Source: Micromonospora carbonacea (GTDB taxonomy: Bacteria > Actinomycetota > Actinomycetes > Mycobacteriales > Micromonosporaceae). Taken from it: a DNA stretch of 64,000 nucleotides. A model generated the notes under the pieces. The model saw only the letters and a list, made by a program, of their open reading frames with translations, made no database searches and was not told the origin of the DNA. The DNA is taken from NCBI RefSeq assembly GCF_014205165.1, contig NZ_JACHMZ010000001.1, forward strand, positions 5,438,501 through 5,502,500, in the 5' to 3' direction. Below are positions 24,779 to 33,470 of the stretch, in pieces (position 1 is the first letter of the stretch; each line of letters begins with the position of its first letter). The position numbers and the translations under genes were made by a program.

Positions 24779-25630
24779 ATGGCGAACACGGTTCCCGACA
24801 TCGCGCTCAACGACGGCAACACCATCCCCCAGCTCGGCTTCGGCGTCTATCTGATCCCCCCGGAGGAGACCGCCGAGGCCGTCGGCCGGGCCCTGGAGAT
24901 CGGCTACCGGCACATCGACACCGCCGAGATGTACGGCAACGAGGCCGAGGTGGGCCAGGCGGTGCGCGCCTCCGGCCTGGCCCGGGACGAGGTCTTCGTC
25001 ACCAGCAAGCTGAACAACAGCTTCCACCGCCCCGACGACGCCCGCCGCGCGTTCGACGCCACCCTCGCCGCGCTGAAGATGGACCACATCGACCTGTTCC
25101 TGATCCACTGGCCGCTGCCGACCCGCTACGACGGCGACTTCGTCTCCACCTGGAAGGTCCTGGAGGAGTTCCGGCGCGACGGCCGGGCCCGCTCGATCGG
25201 CGTGTCGAACTTCCAGGTGCCGCACCTGGAGCGGCTGGCCGCCGAGGCCGACGTGGTGCCGGCGGTCAACCAGATCGAGGTGCACCCCTACCTCGGCAAC
25301 GAGGACGTGCGCGCGTACGGCCACGCGCACAGCATCCTCACCGAGGCGTGGTCGCCGATCGCCCAGGGCGCGGTGCTCGACGACCCGAACCTCGTCGACA
25401 TCGCCGAGGAGATCGGGCGCACCGTGCCCCAGGTGGTGCTGCGCTGGCACGTGCAGCGCGGCGACATCGTCTTCCCCAAGTCGATCGACCCGAAGCGGAT
25501 GGCGGAGAACTTCCAGATCTTCGACTTCGCGCTGGACGACGCGACGATGGAGCGGATCACCGGCCTCGACCGGGGCGAGGCGGGCCGGCAGGGCCCGCAC
25601 CCCGACACCTTCGACTGGTTGCCCGACTGA
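24779..25630 (+). CDS. Aldo/keto reductase
   Basis: A 283-aa NADPH-dependent aldo/keto reductase of the AKR5 (2,5-diketo-D-gluconate reductase-like) type. The catalytic Asp/Tyr are in GYRHIDTAEMYGNEAEVG, the Lys in VFVTSKL and the His in LFLIHWP. AVNQIEVHPYL and VFPKSIDPKRM are further signatures. ATG 24779 follows GGGAGAGA by about 9 nt. It is closer to the AKR5 consensus than the family member at 5778-6563. The stop codon lies inside a 19-bp tandem duplication. Confidence 0.93.
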   Translation: MANTVPDIALNDGNTIPQLGFGVYLIPPEETAEAVGRALEIGYRHIDTAEMYGNEAEVGQAVRASGLARDEVFVTSKLNNSFHRPDDARRAFDATLAALKMDHIDLFLIHWPLPTRYDGDFVSTWKVLEEFRRDGRARSIGVSNFQVPHLERLAAEADVVPAVNQIEVHPYLGNEDVRAYGHAHSILTEAWSPIAQGAVLDDPNLVDIAEEIGRTVPQVVLRWHVQRGDIVFPKSIDPKRMAENFQIFDFALDDATMERITGLDRGEAGRQGPHPDTFDWLPD

Positions 25631-25665
25631 CGACCACGTGCCCGGTTGACGACCACGTGCCCGGC
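25628..25665. repeat. 19-bp tandem duplication
   Basis: Two adjacent copies (25628-25646 and 25647-25665), differing at the last base, begin at the stop codon of the aldo/keto reductase gene. Likely a replication-slippage product. Confidence 0.6.
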
Positions 25666-25729
25666 TGAGCGGCCGACCCCGGCGGCGGGCTGCCACGGCA
25701 GGCCCGCCGCCGCCGGCGCGTCCGGGCCG

Positions 25730-27016
25730 TCAGCGGTCGAAGGCGTCCGGCAGGTGGACCCGGTCGGCGGGCACCCCGGCGGCGAGCAGTCGCAGCCGCG
25801 CGCCGGCCACCATCTGCGGCGGCCCGCACAGGTGCACCTCCTGGTCGCCCGCGTAATGGCGCAGGGCCACGGTGAGCGCGTCGCCCCGCTCGGCGGGGCC
25901 GGCCGCCGGGTCGTGGGAGTACGCGGGCACCACCGTCAGCCACCCGTGGGCGGCCTCCAGCTCGGCGAGGGTGGCCCGGTCGTAGAGGTCGGCCGGGGTG
26001 CGCGCCCCGGCGACCAGGGTCACCCGCCGGCCGTCCGGGGCGGCGGCGAGCTGCTCGACGAGGGCGCGCAGTGGCGCCAGGCCGGTGCCGGCGGCGACGA
26101 GCAGCAGGTCGTGCCAGGGGCTCGGGTCGAGCAGCAGGCTGATCCCGCACGGCGGGCCGAGCAGCAGCGGCCCGCCGGGGCGTACCCCGTCGACGAGCGC
26201 GCCCGAGACGGTGCCGGCGGCGACGGCGCGCACGTGCAGCTCGACGGTGCCGTCGGGGCGGGGCGCGTTCGCCGGGGAGTACCACCGCCAGGCCCCGGGC
26301 CGGCGCGGGTCGCACACGGGCACCGCCTGCCCCGGCCGGTACGGCAGCGGCCGGCGCGGGCGCACGGTGAGCACGGCCACGCCGTCGGCGGCCCGGTCGT
26401 GGGCGACCACCTCGGCCCGCCACCACGCTGGCCCGTCGCCGACCCGGGCGGCGGCCCGGCGCACGGCGGTGACCGCCCGGCGCAGCCCGCGCTCCCAGCC
26501 GGCGGCGAGGGCGGCCGTCCAGCGGGCCCGGTTCTCCCGGGCGACGGCGGCGAGCAGGGCGTCGCCGAGCACGTCGGCGTGCTGCGGCAGCAGGCCGACG
26601 CCCCGGTGGGCCCGGGCCAGCACGGCCAGCGCGGCGGCCCGCCCGGCCGGGTCGTCGACGCCGCCGGCCAGCCGGCCGAGCGTGGCGAAGACCACGACCT
26701 GGTCCCGCTCGGCCAGCAGCCCGGGGAGGCGGTCACTCACGGTGTCCAGGAAGGTGGTGGCGGCCCGGTCGACGGCGGCGGCGGTCGCCGCCCAGGACGG
26801 GCCGAGGTCGGCGCTCACCGCCCGGATCGTCTCCGCCACCCCGACCGTCGGCCCCGCACGCAGCTCCGTCGTCTCCACGGCGATGGGTACGGACGGTGAC
26901 CATCGACGGTTCACCCCGTTGACCGAGGGCGACCAGCCGGTGACCGTCAGGGCGCCCGCGGCTCCGCCGCCCCTGGCCGGTCGGTCGGCCGCGTCGGGCC
27001 GGTCGGCCATATCCAT
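25730..27016 (-). CDS. Globin-FNR fusion (flavohaemoprotein-like)
   Basis: Up to 428 aa. A globin-like domain (about 60-195) carries the proximal-His region ARAHRGVGLLPQHADVLGDALL. It is followed by a ferredoxin reductase-like FAD/NAD module: FAD-binding RWYSPAN (about 265), phosphate-binding GPPCGISLLL and the NAD site LLLVAAGTGLAPLRALVEQL, with C-terminal HLCGPPQMV. It probably detoxifies NO or senses O2 in the cytosol. The usual RxYS is present as WRWYS, and the distal Tyr/Gln pair is not obvious, so activity is uncertain. The start is uncertain; initiation 30-50 codons later is possible because the N-terminal 45 residues look unstructured. It is divergent from the CBM3-like gene only 30 bp away. 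Confidence 0.82.
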   Translation of the reverse strand: MDMADRPDAADRPARGGGAAGALTVTGWSPSVNGVNRRWSPSVPIAVETTELRAGPTVGVAETIRAVSADLGPSWAATAAAVDRAATTFLDTVSDRLPGLLAERDQVVVFATLGRLAGGVDDPAGRAAALAVLARAHRGVGLLPQHADVLGDALLAAVARENRARWTAALAAGWERGLRRAVTAVRRAAARVGDGPAWWRAEVVAHDRAADGVAVLTVRPRRPLPYRPGQAVPVCDPRRPGAWRWYSPANAPRPDGTVELHVRAVAAGTVSGALVDGVRPGGPLLLGPPCGISLLLDPSPWHDLLLVAAGTGLAPLRALVEQLAAAPDGRRVTLVAGARTPADLYDRATLAELEAAHGWLTVVPAYSHDPAAGPAERGDALTVALRHYAGDQEVHLCGPPQMVAGARLRLLAAGVPADRVHLPDAFDR

Positions 27017-27033
27017 CGACGATCATCTACCAA

Positions 27034-27039
27034 TAGGAT
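27034..27039 (+). promoter_or_regulatory. Leaderless -10 box of FnIII/CBM gene
   Basis: TAGGAT is followed by 7 nt and ATG 27047. The spacing supports that start over the upstream in-frame ATG at 27038. Confidence 0.45.
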
Positions 27040-27046
27040 GCCGGTC

Positions 27047-27955
27047 ATGCGTGCCCGCCGCGTAACCGCCGCAGCCGCCGTCGCCGGCCTGCTGAGCCTG
27101 CTCGCCGTCACCGCCGCCCGCGCCGCCGACGGCCCGGCCCTCACCACGCCCGGCGCGCCGGTCGTCGTGGCCAACGAGCCGCACCAGCTCACCCTCGCCT
27201 GGACGCCGTCGACGTGGGTGGGCGAGCCGGGCGGCACCGAACCCATCACGTACGAGGTGCTGGTGCCGCTGGGCCCCAACACGTACCGGGGGCTGGGCAG
27301 CACGCAGACGCCCTCGATCACGTTGGCCGCCCTGCCGCCGGGCACCGAATACCAGGTGGCCATCCAGGCCCACACCATCGGCGGATACTCCGACACGTCG
27401 GCGACCACCGACCTGCGCACCGCGTACGGCCGGGCGAAGGTCAGCTACCTCAACCTCGACTGGGCGCCCACGGACAACCAGGTCCACTTCGTCGCGCAGG
27501 TCGTCAACACCGGCGCGCAGCCGCTCGACCTACGCACCGTGCGGATGGACTACCACCTGACCTTCGAGGGCGGCAACACGTCCCTCGTGACGGAGTGCGA
27601 CTGGGCGGCGCTGGGCTGCGACCGGGTCCAGCGGCAGCTGTTCTTCTACCTGCCGCCCGCGCCGCCGCCCCCGCCGCCGGGCAGCAGCCCCACGCCCGTC
27701 CCCACCGCGACGCGGTACCCGGTGCCGGGCACGCCCGTCCCCGGCCACGTCCGGCTCACCTTCACCGGCGGGACCCTCGCCCCCGGCGAGTCGAGCGGGC
27801 CCATCCAGCTCCGCTTCCACCGGCAGAACTGGACCGCCGTCGACGAGCGGGACGACCCGAGCTGGCGGGCCGCCACCGGCGTCTGGGCAGACAACAGCCG
27901 GATCACCCTCGACGTCGACGGCGTCCGCGAGTTCGGCGACCAGTACGCCGGCTGA
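27047..27955 (+). CDS. Secreted FnIII plus CBM3-like protein
   Basis: A 302-aa secreted protein: signal peptide (about 1-27, TAARA-ADG), a fibronectin type III domain (about 35-125, LTLAWTPSTWVGEPGG and YEVLVPLG), then a CBM3-like cellulose-binding module (about 130-300) with VSYLNLDWAPTDNQVHFVAQ, VRMDYHLTFEGG and IQLRFHRQNWTAVDERDD. A Pro/Thr-rich insert (about 205-235) breaks the module. No catalytic domain is present, so a carbohydrate-binding or surface role is likely. Start at 27047 rests on the TAGGAT box at 7 nt. Confidence 0.82.
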   Translation: MRARRVTAAAAVAGLLSLLAVTAARAADGPALTTPGAPVVVANEPHQLTLAWTPSTWVGEPGGTEPITYEVLVPLGPNTYRGLGSTQTPSITLAALPPGTEYQVAIQAHTIGGYSDTSATTDLRTAYGRAKVSYLNLDWAPTDNQVHFVAQVVNTGAQPLDLRTVRMDYHLTFEGGNTSLVTECDWAALGCDRVQRQLFFYLPPAPPPPPPGSSPTPVPTATRYPVPGTPVPGHVRLTFTGGTLAPGESSGPIQLRFHRQNWTAVDERDDPSWRAATGVWADNSRITLDVDGVREFGDQYAG

Positions 27956-28098
27956 ACCCGGCCGGAACAACCTTCAAGTAGGTTGTCGGGCCGCTGCGCG
28001 TATCCCCCTGATTCGCCCCGCCCTGAGGTAGCTTCTACTCCGCGCGCGACACCCTTCTTGGACGACGCAATCCCGATCGTCCACATTCACTTTCCCTC

Positions 28099-29529
28099 GT
28101 GAAGGGCCCGACGGCGGACATGGGCGAACCCCTCGAACCTTACGTACCCGACCCCACGCTCAGGGCGGCGCTGGAGGACTTCGGGCAGCAGTGCGACCGG
28201 GAGATCAGCGTCCCGCCGCAGACGCGCCTCGACCGGGGCTACGGAGGCGGCACACTCTTCGTCGCGAGGCTCACCGAGCCTGCGCCGCCGGGCCGGGAGC
28301 CCACCCGGAAGGTCTTCGTCAAGGTTCTGCCGGCCCGCTCGCGGCAGCGGGAGGTGCGCGGCCAGCAACGGCCGCGGGCCGCCCTGGGCGACTTCGCCCG
28401 GCAGCACCTCGCCGAGCAGATCTTCCCGCCCATCGACCTGCGCGACGGCCGCCGGCTGATGTTCCAGGAGACCACCGACGACGACGCCCGGATGCGGGGC
28501 CTCGACGAACTCGACGGCGAGGACCTGCTCGCCGCGTTCCGGGCCGTGCTGGAGGCGGTGCTGCACGAGTGGAACAGCGCCGCACCGGCCCCCGGACGCG
28601 CCGGCCCGCCGCACCGCGAGACCACCCTCGGCCCCTACCTCGAACGGGAGCTGCGGGCCGCCGGCGCGTGGGAGAAGATCCATCACGCGCTGGGCATCTT
28701 CGGCTTCCGCAGTGACGCCGAGTCGCTGGTCATCGACTCGCGGCCCCTGCCGAACCCGCTGCGGACCGTCGACCCGGCATCGCCCCACCACCGCCGACCG
28801 GTCCGCTTCCACGCCGGCTTCGCCCACGGCGACCTGCACGGCGGCAACGTGCTCGTGCCCTGCGGGGCCGACGGCCGGCCGTACCCCGAGCGGTTCTCGC
28901 TGGTCGGGTTGAGCGCCGTCGACGCGGAGGCCCCGCTGACCCGCGACGTCGCCGCCCTGCTGCTGGCCACCGTGCTCCGGTACGTCCCGAGCCTCGACCA
29001 CGACGGGTCCGAGGCGCTGATCGACTACCTGGTCCACCCGCAGCGGGGGCGACCGGGCGCGCTGGTCGGGCCCGTCGCGGAACTCGTCCGGATCGCCGAC
29101 GAGGTCGGCACCGCGTACGCCCAGCCGCTCGCGGGGCCGGCGACCTGGCGCAGGCAGGCCCGCCTCTCCCTCATCGCCCAGGCGCTGACCTGCACGACCT
29201 TCGAGGACCTGCGACCCGACCGGGGCCTGTGGTGCCTCCGGCTGGCGGCGCGCGCCATGCAGGCGCACCTCGAGGAGAGCCCCGTCGCGCCCGCCGCACC
29301 GGCCCCCGCCGTGGGCAGGTGGCCGGTGCGCCCCCCGGCGACCCCCGGCCCGGGCAGCGACGCCGCGCACCCCCACCGGCCGCCGGCCGCCGGCCCACCC
29401 GGCCCCGACCCGGGGCAGCGCAGCGGCCCGCCGTCCCGGGTGCTCGTGTGGTGCCTGCTCGTGGCAGCGCTGCTCGCCCTGGCCGGCGTCGCGGCGTGGG
29501 CGCTGGCCCCCGGGTCGGGCACGACCTGA
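28099..29529 (+). CDS. APH-fold kinase-like protein with C-terminal membrane anchor
   Basis: A 476-aa protein with a degenerate aminoglycoside-phosphotransferase-like kinase core: GYGGGTLFVARL (glycine-rich strand, about 47-58), candidate Lys75 in RKVFVKVLP, the catalytic-loop motif HGDLHGGN (243-250), and a D/E site about 25 residues later (AVDAEAP). A long Pro/Ala linker (about 390-445) leads to one membrane segment (about 450-470), so the kinase faces the cytosol. It resembles the kinase-like domain I recall as TCAD9, associated with NTP-dependent conflict systems; this assignment is tentative. GTG 28099 is used; ATG 28120 is possible. It converges on an SF1 helicase-like gene 31 bp away. 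Confidence 0.6.
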   Translation: MKGPTADMGEPLEPYVPDPTLRAALEDFGQQCDREISVPPQTRLDRGYGGGTLFVARLTEPAPPGREPTRKVFVKVLPARSRQREVRGQQRPRAALGDFARQHLAEQIFPPIDLRDGRRLMFQETTDDDARMRGLDELDGEDLLAAFRAVLEAVLHEWNSAAPAPGRAGPPHRETTLGPYLERELRAAGAWEKIHHALGIFGFRSDAESLVIDSRPLPNPLRTVDPASPHHRRPVRFHAGFAHGDLHGGNVLVPCGADGRPYPERFSLVGLSAVDAEAPLTRDVAALLLATVLRYVPSLDHDGSEALIDYLVHPQRGRPGALVGPVAELVRIADEVGTAYAQPLAGPATWRRQARLSLIAQALTCTTFEDLRPDRGLWCLRLAARAMQAHLEESPVAPAAPAPAVGRWPVRPPATPGPGSDAAHPHRPPAAGPPGPDPGQRSGPPSRVLVWCLLVAALLALAGVAAWALAPGSGTT

Positions 29530-29560
29530 CCGGTCACGGCCACCGGCGGCCGGCGGCCGG

Positions 29561-30883
29561 TCAGGGCCGGCGCGGGTGGTGCAGGTGGTCGAGGATCGCC
29601 TGGTTGGCCTGCCAGCCGTCGGGGAACCGCACCGGCACGTCGAGGTGCACCGGCTCGGTCGACGGGTGGGCGTCGAGCAGCTCCGCGATGCCCGCCCGCG
29701 CCACCACCACGCACGCGTGCCGGTGCCGGGACGTCAGCACGCACAGCCGCCCCGACTCCAGGTGGAAGGCGGTCGCGTCCCGCCGGCCCGACAGCGGGTG
29801 CAGCACGATCGTCACGTCGTACTCGCGGCCCTGGAGCCGGTTGGCGGTGTCCACCGTGACGCCCGCACCGGCCGCGCCCAGGTGCGCGCGGATGGCGGCG
29901 ACCTGGTCGCGGTGCGCGGCCCCCACGGCGATCCGGTCGGCGGTGACCGGCGCGCCGGCCGGCGCGTGCTCGGAGACGGCGACCGCGCCGCGCGCCAGCA
30001 CCCGCAGCGCCAGCGCGGCGCACGCGGCGGCGGCCTCGGAGTCGGTACGCGGGGCGTGCCGCTGCGGCAGCTCGTACAGCGCCCAGCCCGTCGACGCCGC
30101 CAGCTCCACCGCCGCGTCGACGGCGTCCCCCGGCCCGGCGTCGGTGAACGCGAGCACCCGGTCGGCACGGCCGGTGCCCGCCCGGAACCCGGTGAACGGA
30201 TAGAACGCCGCAGCGACCACCGGGGCCGCCGACGCCGGCAGCCGCCACGACACCGGCAGCCGGTGCACCGGCAACTGCGGGTTGTGCCGCAGCAGCACCG
30301 CCACCGCCGACTGCATCGGATCCCAGGTCAGGCCCGTCCAGCGCACCGTCTCGACCGTGGAGAACGGGTCGAGCTGCCCGGGATCCCCCACGAACAGGGC
30401 CCGCTCGAACCTGCCGGCCACGCGCAACAACGCGTCGGACCGCATCTGGTACGCCTCGTCGACGATCGCCCACGGCCAGCAGCCCTCGGTGACCATGGCC
30501 CACTTGGCGGCCGTGCCGATGACGACGGCCGGCCCGCCGAGGTCGGCGACCTTCGCGGCCACCTTGACCGTCGGGTGGTCCTTCACCCGGTCGGTCGGCC
30601 GGTATTCCGTGGCGGAGAGCCGGCCGATGCGCAGCCCGGGGGCCTTGCGGGCGAGCCGGTCGATGAGGTCGTCGACCTGCTCGTTGGTCTGCGCGACGAT
30701 GATCAGCGGCTCCCCGGCGGCGGCCAGCTCGACGGCGGCGCGGACGACGAGGGTCGACTTGCCGGCGCCGGGCGGCGAGTCGACGACGACGCCCCGGTGG
30801 TCACCGGAACGCAGGTCGGCCAGCACCGCCGTGACGACCCGCTCCGCCTCGACGGACGGCGGCACCTCCAGCCCGACGGTCAC
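29561..30883 (-). CDS. SF1 helicase-like AAA ATPase
   Basis: A compact 440-aa superfamily 1 helicase-like ATPase. Walker A is SPPGAGKST (36-44), motif Ia is in IIVAQTNEQVDDL (about 61), Walker B is AIVDEAYQM (139-147), and motif III is FVGDPGQLDP (164-173). C-terminal motifs V and VI correspond to TANRLQGREYDVTIV and TSRHRHACVVVAR. It is much shorter than UvrD or RecD2 and lacks nuclease domains. It may work with a separate nuclease; a RecB/Cas4-like nuclease occurs at 50256-51383, but no link is shown. It converges with the kinase-like gene. Confidence 0.8.
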   Translation of the reverse strand: MTVGLEVPPSVEAERVVTAVLADLRSGDHRGVVVDSPPGAGKSTLVVRAAVELAAAGEPLIIVAQTNEQVDDLIDRLARKAPGLRIGRLSATEYRPTDRVKDHPTVKVAAKVADLGGPAVVIGTAAKWAMVTEGCWPWAIVDEAYQMRSDALLRVAGRFERALFVGDPGQLDPFSTVETVRWTGLTWDPMQSAVAVLLRHNPQLPVHRLPVSWRLPASAAPVVAAAFYPFTGFRAGTGRADRVLAFTDAGPGDAVDAAVELAASTGWALYELPQRHAPRTDSEAAAACAALALRVLARGAVAVSEHAPAGAPVTADRIAVGAAHRDQVAAIRAHLGAAGAGVTVDTANRLQGREYDVTIVLHPLSGRRDATAFHLESGRLCVLTSRHRHACVVVARAGIAELLDAHPSTEPVHLDVPVRFPDGWQANQAILDHLHHPRRP

Positions 30884-30943
30884 TGCCCACCTCCCATCCA
30901 GCGCGTCCGCACTCTACCCGGCTGGCCTTCGCCGGCCCCGGCG

Positions 30944-31840
30944 TCACATCGCCCAACCCGAGGTCGCGGCAATCCAGCGCCGGCCCCGCGCACGCTCGGC
31001 CAACGCGGGGTCGGCGAGCGCGGACGCACGTCGCAACACCACGTCGAATTCCTGGGGAAGCTGGCTGTCCAGGCGATGCTTACGCCGCCACGAAGCCCAC
31101 CGCGGCTGCGCGAGCGCCGCATATCCGTCAAGGGCCTTGCTCAGCGGCTCACGCACCACCTGCCGGTATTCCGCAACCTGCCGTATGGCCGTCGCTAGTT
31201 CATCACCGTCGATATCATGGCGACTTGAGAGCAGGTAGACATCGGCAAAGTCACGCCAGCGGGTGTTCGCCCCGCCGCGCTGCAACGCCGTCACCAGCTT
31301 CTCCGCATACACCATGGCCAACGGGTAACCCGTGAGTATGATCTCCCCGTCAAGTAGGCGCGGCAGCCTGATCGATCGCGGTTCTGGCCAGATCGGGTCG
31401 CCAACGTTGACATCGACGTGGAAGGTCAGCCGCGCCGCAGAGAGGCTTCCGGAAAGACCGACCCGCACTCCGGCGTAGGTGTCGTCGTCCCGGATCGTTT
31501 CGGCCGTCGCGGCCCCCGCATCGAGCACAAGACCGTCGTCAAGTTCCACGGCCGCGACATGTCGGACGATGTCGAGCACCTGGCCGCTGTCGTTCGAGAT
31601 CCATCGGCCTTGGAGATCCACGTCTCGGGTGGGGCGTCGGGTGGAGTAGGCAGCCAGCAGCACCCCGCCCTTGAGGACGAGCCTGTGCGCATACTCGGAT
31701 TGAGCCAGCCGGGCGAGGAATCCCTCCAACCCGTAGATCTGGTGCAGCTCGTCGGTCGGCCGGCCGGTGCGGCGGGCGAGGTTCTGGAGGTCGAGGTAGG
31801 CGCGGCCGGCAACAGTGGCCCGCGTCGGACGTACGGTCAC
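30944..31840 (-). CDS. abiEii: AbiEii nucleotidyltransferase toxin
   Basis: A 298-aa toxin of the type IV AbiE system. The nucleotidyltransferase core is visible: LVLKGGVLLAAY (the GG motif, Gly58-Gly59) followed by the acidic pair Asp73/Asp75 in TRDVDL. The later AEKLVTAL and RWRDFADVYLL segments are typical of AbiEii. In characterised systems the enzyme adds nucleotides to tRNA acceptor ends and blocks growth until antitoxin counters it. GTG 31840 overlaps the antitoxin stop codon by 4 bp (GTGA), showing translational coupling. GC content is lower than in the flanking housekeeping-like genes, consistent with transfer. Confidence 0.92.
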   Translation of the reverse strand: MTVRPTRATVAGRAYLDLQNLARRTGRPTDELHQIYGLEGFLARLAQSEYAHRLVLKGGVLLAAYSTRRPTRDVDLQGRWISNDSGQVLDIVRHVAAVELDDGLVLDAGAATAETIRDDDTYAGVRVGLSGSLSAARLTFHVDVNVGDPIWPEPRSIRLPRLLDGEIILTGYPLAMVYAEKLVTALQRGGANTRWRDFADVYLLSSRHDIDGDELATAIRQVAEYRQVVREPLSKALDGYAALAQPRWASWRRKHRLDSQLPQEFDVVLRRASALADPALAERARGRRWIAATSGWAM

Positions 31841-32445
31841 AACAGGATCTCCAGCGCCTCTCGAAGTGGTCGCTCCGCCCTGGGAAAGCTCCGCGCCATC
31901 CCCAACAACCTTGACGGCGATGCGCCTCTTCGCCCCAACCACCGCCTGAGCGCCCCGTACGCCAGATCGGGTCCCTCTCGGTGCCGAAGGCGGACGGCGT
32001 CGATGATGCTGCGTTCGGGGCTGTAGAGCCCGATCGACGTATCAGGATCGAGCGGCAGCTCCGTACGCCCGATCTGGAACGTGGTGGGATCGAACCAGTG
32101 CCAGGCGACCGGAGCGACGACGAGCGGCCGATGCCGCCCGCGCGGCAGCGCGACATCGATGCGCGCGGGAATCTCGTCGGTGAGGCCGTGCCGGGCCAGG
32201 GCGGTGGTCAGGCAGAGCGTGGCCGCTGGCGCACGGCGGGCAGCCTCGACGAGGTCGAGGTCCGCTGTCTCGGCGTCACGACGTCGGTACAGGCCCCGCC
32301 CGAGGGCCTCGATGAGCCCTTGATCGCGCAGCCGGTACAGCCGCCATTCGGAGACGCCAGCGGCAAGAGCCTCTGAGTAGCTGAAGGTGGCCGGAAGACG
32401 GGCTAGTGACCCGTCCCCGCCCCCTGACTGCCCTGCCGGCTCCAC
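31837..32445 (-). CDS. abiEi: AbiEi antitoxin
   Basis: A 202-aa antitoxin. The N-terminal winged helix (FSYSEALAAGVSEWRLYRLRDQ, then LGRGLYRR) is the AbiEi DNA-binding domain, and the C-terminal antitoxin domain includes RAPAATLCLTTALARHGL and SPERSIIDAVRLRH. AbiEi proteins repress their own promoter and neutralise AbiEii. GTG 32445 follows TAGGGT with 6 nt, so the mRNA is probably leaderless. The gene precedes abiEii with a 4-bp overlap. Confidence 0.9.
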   Translation of the reverse strand: MEPAGQSGGGDGSLARLPATFSYSEALAAGVSEWRLYRLRDQGLIEALGRGLYRRRDAETADLDLVEAARRAPAATLCLTTALARHGLTDEIPARIDVALPRGRHRPLVVAPVAWHWFDPTTFQIGRTELPLDPDTSIGLYSPERSIIDAVRLRHREGPDLAYGALRRWLGRRGASPSRLLGMARSFPRAERPLREALEILL

Positions 32446-32518
32446 GAGGAAACCCTATACATGTCACCATCATCTGTAGCGGATTTCCCTGGTGCCACGC
32501 CGGATGCCCTTCCAAGGT

Positions 32519-33367
32519 CTACGGCAGATCACGCCCGGTCAGGCCGCGCAGGAACGCCAGCCCCTCGACGGCGAGGGCGTCGGGGTCGGCGGCGAGGGGC
32601 CGCCACACGGACATCGGCACGGCCAATGCCTCGGCGGTGAACGACTCGATGTTCACCTGGCCGCCGTAGCCGATGTCGCACAGGGCGTCGAACATCCCCG
32701 GCCAGTCGAGGTGGTCGCCGCCGGGCGTCCCCCGGTCGTTGCCGCACACCTGGACGTGCGCGAGGTGGTCGCCGGCCAGCCGGATCGCGGCCGGCAGGTC
32801 GCGTTCCTCGATGTTCAGGTGGAAGGTGTCCAGCGCCAGGCCCAGTCCGGGGACGCCGTCCACCACCTCCAGTGCCTGCCCGACGGTGTTGAGCAGGCTC
32901 GTCTCGAACCGGTTGAGCGGTTCGAGGGCGATCGTCACGCCCTGCCCGGCCGCCTCGTCGGCCAGCGGCCGCAGCCGCGCCACGAGGCGGGCGGTGGCGG
33001 CCCGCCGGGCGTCCGCGTCGAGCAGCCACCGCCGGCCGGCCGGGGCGTAGAGCGGGCCCGCCACCACGGCCGCGCCCACCCGCCCCGCGACCCGCACGCA
33101 GTGCCGGACGAACTCTTCCGTACGCCGCAGCACCTCCGCGTCGTCGGCGAGCAGGTCGTGCTCGGGCAGCAGACCCGCGCAGACGGCGGGGGCCAGCTCC
33201 AGCCCGGCGAGCAGGTCTGCCGCCGACCCGGGATCCCAGTCGCCGGGCGCCTGGACGGTCAACTCGATGGCGTCGAAGCCCCACGCCCTGATCCTGGGTG
33301 CCAGCCGGGCGAGCGCCCGGTCGGTCAGCGGGGCCGCCCACGCCCACGTGTTGATGCCGATGCGCAT
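32519..33367 (-). CDS. Sugar phosphate isomerase/epimerase
   Basis: A 282-aa TIM-barrel protein of the xylose isomerase-like/AP endonuclease 2 family. It opens MRIGINTWAWAAPLTD, and has metal-ligand candidates in VTIALEPLNRFETS (Glu), GLALDTFHLNIEE (Asp, His), HVQVCGND (His) and GQVNIESF (Glu). This pattern matches D-psicose/D-tagatose 3-epimerases. ATG 33367 has GAGAGGG about 7 nt upstream. It is the only metabolic gene within the defence-like stretch, and its substrate is unknown. Confidence 0.88.
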   Translation of the reverse strand: MRIGINTWAWAAPLTDRALARLAPRIRAWGFDAIELTVQAPGDWDPGSAADLLAGLELAPAVCAGLLPEHDLLADDAEVLRRTEEFVRHCVRVAGRVGAAVVAGPLYAPAGRRWLLDADARRAATARLVARLRPLADEAAGQGVTIALEPLNRFETSLLNTVGQALEVVDGVPGLGLALDTFHLNIEERDLPAAIRLAGDHLAHVQVCGNDRGTPGGDHLDWPGMFDALCDIGYGGQVNIESFTAEALAVPMSVWRPLAADPDALAVEGLAFLRGLTGRDLP

Positions 33368-33470
33368 CCCAAACCCTCTCGCCGTCCACGTCGATGAAAA
33401 TGTCGACTGTAGAGGGCTGGCAGGCCCCGCTCACGACACCTGTCCCGGGCGGTCGCCCAGAGCCATGGCG

